Assembly: GCA_027055635.1 (NCBI GenBank)
Contig: JALUMZ010000153.1
Coordinates: 1-10,105, forward strand
DNA from: Campylobacteraceae bacterium
GTDB taxonomy: Bacteria; Campylobacterota; Campylobacteria; Campylobacterales; Sulfurospirillaceae
DNA: 10,105 nt
Direction of reading: 5' to 3'
The position numbers and the translations under genes are program-made. The number at the start of each line of letters is the position of its first letter. Position 1 is the first letter of the stretch. The notes beneath the pieces are model-generated. The model was not told the DNA's origin. It ran no database searches and saw nothing but the letters and a program-made list of their open reading frames with translations. Shown here piece by piece: positions 6,958 through 10,105 of this stretch.

Positions 6958-6968
6958 CCTATCCTTTT
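6958..6968 (-). promoter_or_regulatory. Ribosome binding site for the GTG-started STAS gene
   Basis: On the minus strand AAAAGGATAGG ends 8 nt before the GTG at 6949-6947. It partly overlaps the chemoreceptor's TGA stop (6970-6968). Together these support GTG as the true start and point to translational coupling between chemoreceptor and STAS protein. Confidence 0.55.
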
Positions 6969-8560
6969 CATACTTTAAATTTATCTAATTCAACACGGAT
7001 ACTTTTTATGGCCTCTTCTATCTCTATTTCGATATTTTGCAAATCATGAGCAGATTTTTGATTTAAATCTGATGATGTTGAGATATTTGTTATATTTTCA
7101 ACAAGCTCTTTTGTCTGATAAGCGATAGCCGATACATAAGCAGAGGATTTTTTTGAAGTTTTTACGGTTTCGTGAATTTTAATGATGGAAGTATCTGTCT
7201 TATCCTTTATCAAGCTTGCATCTTTTGAGGCATATTGTAGATTTTGAGCAAGACTACTCATTTGATTGGTTATATTTACTATGGAGTTTATTATATTGCT
7301 TATTGTTGAATTTATGTTGATAGTGCTTGCTTGTGTCTCTTCTGCAAGTTTTCGTATTTCATCGGCAACAACAGCAAAACCTCGCCCATGTTCACCTGCA
7401 CGAGCAGCTTCAATGGCAGCATTTAAAGCTAGTAAATTTGTTTGATCTGAAATTTCCTCTATAATATTTAAGATATTTTTTGCTTCTTTTGCATCATTGT
7501 TAAGATCCAAAAGATCATTTGAGAGATTTTTTTGTTTTTGATGGACTTCAATGATAGAGTTAACAATCCCTTTTAGAGTATCACTTGTGTCTTCAAAGAC
7601 TTTTGAAGCTCCTATGATATCGTCAGTAGTTTTTATAGATACCTCTTCGCTTTCATCAAGTGAGGTATATATCTTACCTACAAGCTCTTTTGATTTATTT
7701 GACATCGTATTTTGGTACTCTATCTGTTTGTTTATTCTTTGAGCTACATCATTCATCTTCTCTTGGGCACCACCTAGAGAGAGGAGAGCATTTTTTACAG
7801 TCTCTATAGTATTTTGTGTCTTTTCTATGAAAATATTGATATATTTTGCGACTATTCCTAGTTCATCTTCTCGTTTTAATTTCAATCTTACAGTTAAGTC
7901 TCCTTCTCCTTCTGCTATATCTTTTGCTCTGTCTCTTAGTTCATAAATAGGTTTAAATATAGTAGAATTGGCAAATAAAATCACAATTATCATGACCAAA
8001 ATTGTACCTGCAATAGACGAAATAATTAAAATATCAAGCGTTTTATTTATAGTTTTATCGCTATCTTCAAGAGATATTTCAAGTTCAATTACTCCAAGAG
8101 TATCTCCAATTTTTGCATTTGCATGACAAGAGAGACAATCCTTTGTGGCAATAAAAGGATTTAACATTTTTACATAGTGTTGATTATTTTTAAAAAAGTC
8201 AAAAAACTTCTTCTCTTTTGTAAGAAAGACACTTTTGACTTCAGGTGTTATTTTGTATTGCTGTTTTGCATTGAATAGCTCTATAATTTTTTGGGATTTA
8301 TAGACTTTTATATTCTCTAAGCCTTTTATATTTTTCTTTGCATCTTTTGTGATGGTCTCAATGACGGCTGGGTCACCAAAATTCATACCGTTTCTCAATG
8401 TCTGAAAGATAGATGTACCTACCATACCTAGTGATATTTTAGTGTTTTTTTCATTTAGATTTTTTAAAGAAAAGTATAGGAATAGTCCTAATACTATACT
8501 TCCTATCGTAAGCATTGTTAGTATGCCAAAAATTGTTTTGCTTTTTATAGACCTTGCCAT
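6968..8560 (-). CDS. Methyl-accepting chemotaxis protein with periplasmic c-type heme motif
   Basis: A 530-residue membrane chemoreceptor. TM1 is at about residues 9-31 and TM2 at about 177-197, enclosing a sensor domain of about 145 residues in the periplasm. This contains C142-L-S-C145-H146, the CxxCH motif for covalent c-type heme, in a region like the DUF3365/heme-c PAS-like sensors. A HAMP domain follows (about 198-251, with GDLTVRL and EDELG), then the signalling coiled coil. Its hairpin tip (about 368-410) reads SDQTNLLALNAAIEAARAGE followed by HGRGFAVVADEIRKLAEET, the CheA/CheW contact. No C-terminal CheR/CheB-tethering pentapeptide is seen. The receptor likely senses redox state, oxygen, NO or another heme ligand. 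The ATG at 8560 has AGGAG at 8571-8567, 6 nt away. It lies 73 bp after the hemerythrin-like gene and 18 bp before the STAS gene. Confidence 0.93.
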   Translation of the reverse strand: MARSIKSKTIFGILTMLTIGSIVLGLFLYFSLKNLNEKNTKISLGMVGTSIFQTLRNGMNFGDPAVIETITKDAKKNIKGLENIKVYKSQKIIELFNAKQQYKITPEVKSVFLTKEKKFFDFFKNNQHYVKMLNPFIATKDCLSCHANAKIGDTLGVIELEISLEDSDKTINKTLDILIISSIAGTILVMIIVILFANSTIFKPIYELRDRAKDIAEGEGDLTVRLKLKREDELGIVAKYINIFIEKTQNTIETVKNALLSLGGAQEKMNDVAQRINKQIEYQNTMSNKSKELVGKIYTSLDESEEVSIKTTDDIIGASKVFEDTSDTLKGIVNSIIEVHQKQKNLSNDLLDLNNDAKEAKNILNIIEEISDQTNLLALNAAIEAARAGEHGRGFAVVADEIRKLAEETQASTININSTISNIINSIVNITNQMSSLAQNLQYASKDASLIKDKTDTSIIKIHETVKTSKKSSAYVSAIAYQTKELVENITNISTSSDLNQKSAHDLQNIEIEIEEAIKSIRVELDKFKV

Positions 8561-8591
8561 AATATACTCCTGTTTAAAAATATTGAGAAAA

Positions 8592-8597
8592 ACTATA
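8592..8597 (-). promoter_or_regulatory. Weak -10-like site upstream of the chemoreceptor
   Basis: TATAGT on the minus strand, about 32 bp before the chemoreceptor start and inside the 73-bp gap after the hemerythrin-like gene. No convincing -35 is present. The site could give the chemoreceptor operon its own transcription start; in AT-rich DNA such a match easily arises by chance. Confidence 0.25.
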
Positions 8598-8633
8598 GTG
8601 TCTAGTTAAATTTATCTGTTTTAGTGCTGACAT

Positions 8634-9065
8634 CTATTTTGAAGTCATCTCTTCATACAGATTGTTCTCTTCAAACTCTATTCTTTGTGCTAAAACCGAG
8701 ACTAGAGTATTGAAATCATCATAAAAAGTTTTTTCAAAAATCGTATCGTCTCTTGAGTTTATCCATAAAAAATCAGTCAGAGCTTTTTTTGTATCTGCAA
8801 AAGCATGCTTAAATCTAGTAACTTCTTCTTCGATTCTTGGATTACTTCTTTTTTTATCTTTTATAAGATCATTTATGCCTATATCTTCTTCCATAAGGTG
8901 AACAGCAGCAACTTCTAACAATTTTTTCAGAGCTTTTTTTGTGCTTTTTTCATTGTTTCTTTTGTATTCAGTATTCACTTTATTGGCTAAATAGACTAGC
9001 TCTTTATGCTCTTTTTTCCAGCGTTTTACCAATTTTTTATTTTTTGAAGAGAAAAACGAAAACAT
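8634..9065 (-). CDS. Hemerythrin-like (HHE domain) protein with one ligand replaced
   Basis: A 143-residue soluble, charged, four-helix protein. Candidate iron ligands are H20 (WKKEHKEL), H56 and E60 (VHLMEED, an HxxxE motif), H87 (RFKHAF) and E132 (RIEFEENNLY). The last helix normally carries HxxxE, but the histidine position is R128 here, so one ligand of a classical di-iron site is missing unless another residue such as E130 substitutes. Such proteins bind oxygen, NO or iron in microaerophiles. The ATG at 9065 has AAGG (minus strand) ending 9 nt upstream. Being first in a minus-strand cluster with a heme chemoreceptor, it may buffer or report the same ligand, but this link is inferred from position only. 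Confidence 0.8.
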   Translation of the reverse strand: MFSFFSSKNKKLVKRWKKEHKELVYLANKVNTEYKRNNEKSTKKALKKLLEVAAVHLMEEDIGINDLIKDKKRSNPRIEEEVTRFKHAFADTKKALTDFLWINSRDDTIFEKTFYDDFNTLVSVLAQRIEFEENNLYEEMTSK

Positions 9066-9085
9066 ATCTTGAAACCTTTTTTAAA

Positions 9086-9094
9086 AGTATAGCA
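9086..9094 (-). promoter_or_regulatory. Extended -10 promoter for the hemerythrin/chemoreceptor cluster
   Basis: The minus strand reads TGC-TATACT, an extended -10 with a good hexamer, ending about 20 bp before the hemerythrin start codon. Transcription would start near 9079, giving a leader of only about 15 nt that begins right at the A-rich ribosome site. No clear -35 is visible. It could serve the whole hemerythrin, chemoreceptor, STAS and regulator cluster. Confidence 0.45.
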
Positions 9095-9143
9095 TATTTT
9101 AAGAGTCGATGTATTGGTTGGTGGATCAAAAACAGCCGACCTT

Positions 9144-9175
9144 ATACACAATGCGCATATATGTGCTTAGTGTAT
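9144..9175. terminator. Imperfect hairpin after the glucan phosphorylase gene, possible terminator
   Basis: ATACAC (9144-9149) and GTGTAT (9170-9175) form a 6-bp outer stem, and the inside GCGCAT-AT-ATGTGC folds further with one wobble on the plus strand (an A-C mismatch on the minus strand). On the minus strand it begins 9 nt after the phosphorylase stop, but the nearest U-run (complement of 9128-9132) is some 11 nt past the stem, so it is a weak intrinsic terminator at best. It may instead protect the 3' end of the transcript. Confidence 0.35.
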
Positions 9176-9184
9176 TATAATTTG

Positions 9185-10105
9185 TTAAAAATTAAACATC
9201 TTTTTATAATACTCATCTGCCATTCTACCTGAGTCAAAATCTATCTCTATTTCTGTCATAGCATTTTTCATGATGCTAACCCATTTTTTCTGATCATAGT
9301 AATATGTTGGAAGTATATCATTTTCTAAGATATCCATCATATTTTTATTGTCTAAATTGTCTTGTTTTTCTATAGGAAGGTTATGATCAAGTTTAGGAAT
9401 TGTAAAAGCATTTTTACCATCTCTTGCAAATTCAGGGTGCCATCCATCATCTATAGAAAAGTGAATCGAACCATTCATGCTAGCAGTCATACCGCTTGTT
9501 CCACTTGCTTCTCTTGTGATTCTTGGTGTATTGAGCCAAATATCGCTTCCTTGTTTTAAAAATCTTGAAAGCGTTAGCTCGTACCCTATCAAAACTGCCA
9601 TATTTTTATAGTGGTGAGATATATTTATAAGTTCGTTAAAAAGGTCAATTGCACCAAAATCTCCTGGATATGGTTTTCCTGCCCATATAATCTGTATAGG
9701 CATATCAACCCTTTTCATCAGTCTTTCAAATCTTTCCAAGTCATACTTCAAAAGTCCCGGTCTCTTGTATTCTGCAAATCTTCTAGCCCATACTATCGTT
9801 AGAACTTCAGGATCGAACATCTTTCCTGTTTGATCGGCTACTAAATCAAAAAGCAGTTTTTTAAGGTGTTTTTTTCTAGCTACAAGTTCATAATCCTCAT
9901 GTTCATCCAGGTTTCTAATTAGAGTTTTATCTGTCCAATACTTTTTATTTTGTGCATTTGTTATAGATATTATCTTGCATCTACCCTCTACATATGACCA
10001 CATATCGTTTGATACTTTTGCATGTATTTTGGAAACTGCATTTGCTATTTTTGCACTTCTTAGTGCACCGACAGTTAAGCTAAAATCATCGCTATTTTGA
10101 TACCC
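9185..10105 (-). CDS. glgP: Alpha-glucan (glycogen) phosphorylase, C-terminal part (5' end outside window)
   Basis: The frame is open from the window edge at 10105, so the first methionine seen (10003) is internal; 306 codons are visible. This is a GT35 alpha-glucan phosphorylase of the shorter AgpA/Thermotoga-like branch, which releases glucose-1-phosphate from glycogen or maltodextrin using pyridoxal phosphate. Landmarks in order are LTVGALRSAKIANAVSKIH and NDMW near the edge, VWARRFAEYKRP, IIWAGKPYPGD (the AGKAHP-like motif), DIWLNTPRITREASGTSGM, and NGSIHFSIDDGWHPEF. The position that normally holds the PLP-binding lysine (EASGTxxMK) is threonine here (codon 9487-9485, GTSGMTASMNG). The enzyme may be an inactive or modified homologue, or belong to a lineage where this is normal. 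It belongs to carbon storage and has no visible link to the sensory cluster downstream. Confidence 0.9.
   Translation of the reverse strand, partial: GYQNSDDFSLTVGALRSAKIANAVSKIHAKVSNDMWSYVEGRCKIISITNAQNKKYWTDKTLIRNLDEHEDYELVARKKHLKKLLFDLVADQTGKMFDPEVLTIVWARRFAEYKRPGLLKYDLERFERLMKRVDMPIQIIWAGKPYPGDFGAIDLFNELINISHHYKNMAVLIGYELTLSRFLKQGSDIWLNTPRITREASGTSGMTASMNGSIHFSIDDGWHPEFARDGKNAFTIPKLDHNLPIEKQDNLDNKNMMDILENDILPTYYYDQKKWVSIMKNAMTEIEIDFDSGRMADEYYKKMFNF

Noticed and set aside
9116..9175. tRNA gene or attachment site in the gap before the hemerythrin-like gene
   Set aside because: The stems (GGTTGG/CCGACC at 9116-9141 and ATACAC/GTGTAT at 9144-9175) do not form a cloverleaf, no T-loop GTTCRA motif is present, and no integrase or boundary repeat is nearby.
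8939..9232. Plus-strand frame spanning the hemerythrin start and the gap
   Set aside because: It is cysteine/phenylalanine-rich, antisense to the hemerythrin-like gene and to the phosphorylase end, and lacks a ribosome site or recognisable domain.
9479..9493. The minus-strand string ATGACTGCTAGCATG as an engineered tag remnant
   Set aside because: It only loosely recalls a vector tag; it is in frame inside the conserved phosphorylase motif and flanked by native coding sequence on both sides.

Overview
The window looks like a chromosome segment from a flagellated, AT-rich member of the Campylobacterota (Epsilonproteobacteria), plausibly a Sulfurimonas-like marine or sulfur-metabolising relative. 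This rests on a MagIII-type 3-methyladenine DNA glycosylase closely resembling the Helicobacter enzyme as I remember it, a stand-alone FlhB C-terminal homologue (FlhX), hemerythrin-like and heme-binding sensory proteins, and strong A/T codon preference. The genus is inferred from style and gene content, not proven.

Left part, plus strand (1-4986): the window opens in the catalytic end of a sensor histidine kinase. A 252-bp gap follows, dominated by a long near-perfect hairpin (386-463) with an extended -10 promoter-like motif just upstream. Then comes a tightly packed four-gene run with overlaps or gaps of a few bases: magIII, a FliK-like hook-length-control-type protein, flhX, and a large lipoprotein. 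The lipoprotein combines SH3b and NlpC/P60 domains with a complete M15 metallopeptidase, so it carries two peptidoglycan hydrolases in one chain. The two middle genes are parts of the flagellar export/hook-length switch.

Right part, minus strand (4976-10105): read in transcription order, there is the C-terminal part of an alpha-glucan phosphorylase that runs off the window, then a gap with a hairpin and a promoter-like site. After it come a hemerythrin-like protein, a methyl-accepting chemotaxis protein with a periplasmic c-type heme motif (CxxCH), a single-domain STAS protein, and a response regulator fused to a SpoIIE/PP2C phosphatase and an anti-sigma-type HATPase. The last three genes are nearly contiguous. 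They look like a redox- or gas-sensing chemoreceptor coupled to a partner-switch module of the HsbR/HsbA type; the coupling is inferred from operon context. This cluster is the most interesting system in the window. The lipoprotein and the partner-switch gene converge and overlap by 11 bp at their 3' ends.

No rRNA, tRNA, CRISPR array, transposase or phage gene was seen.
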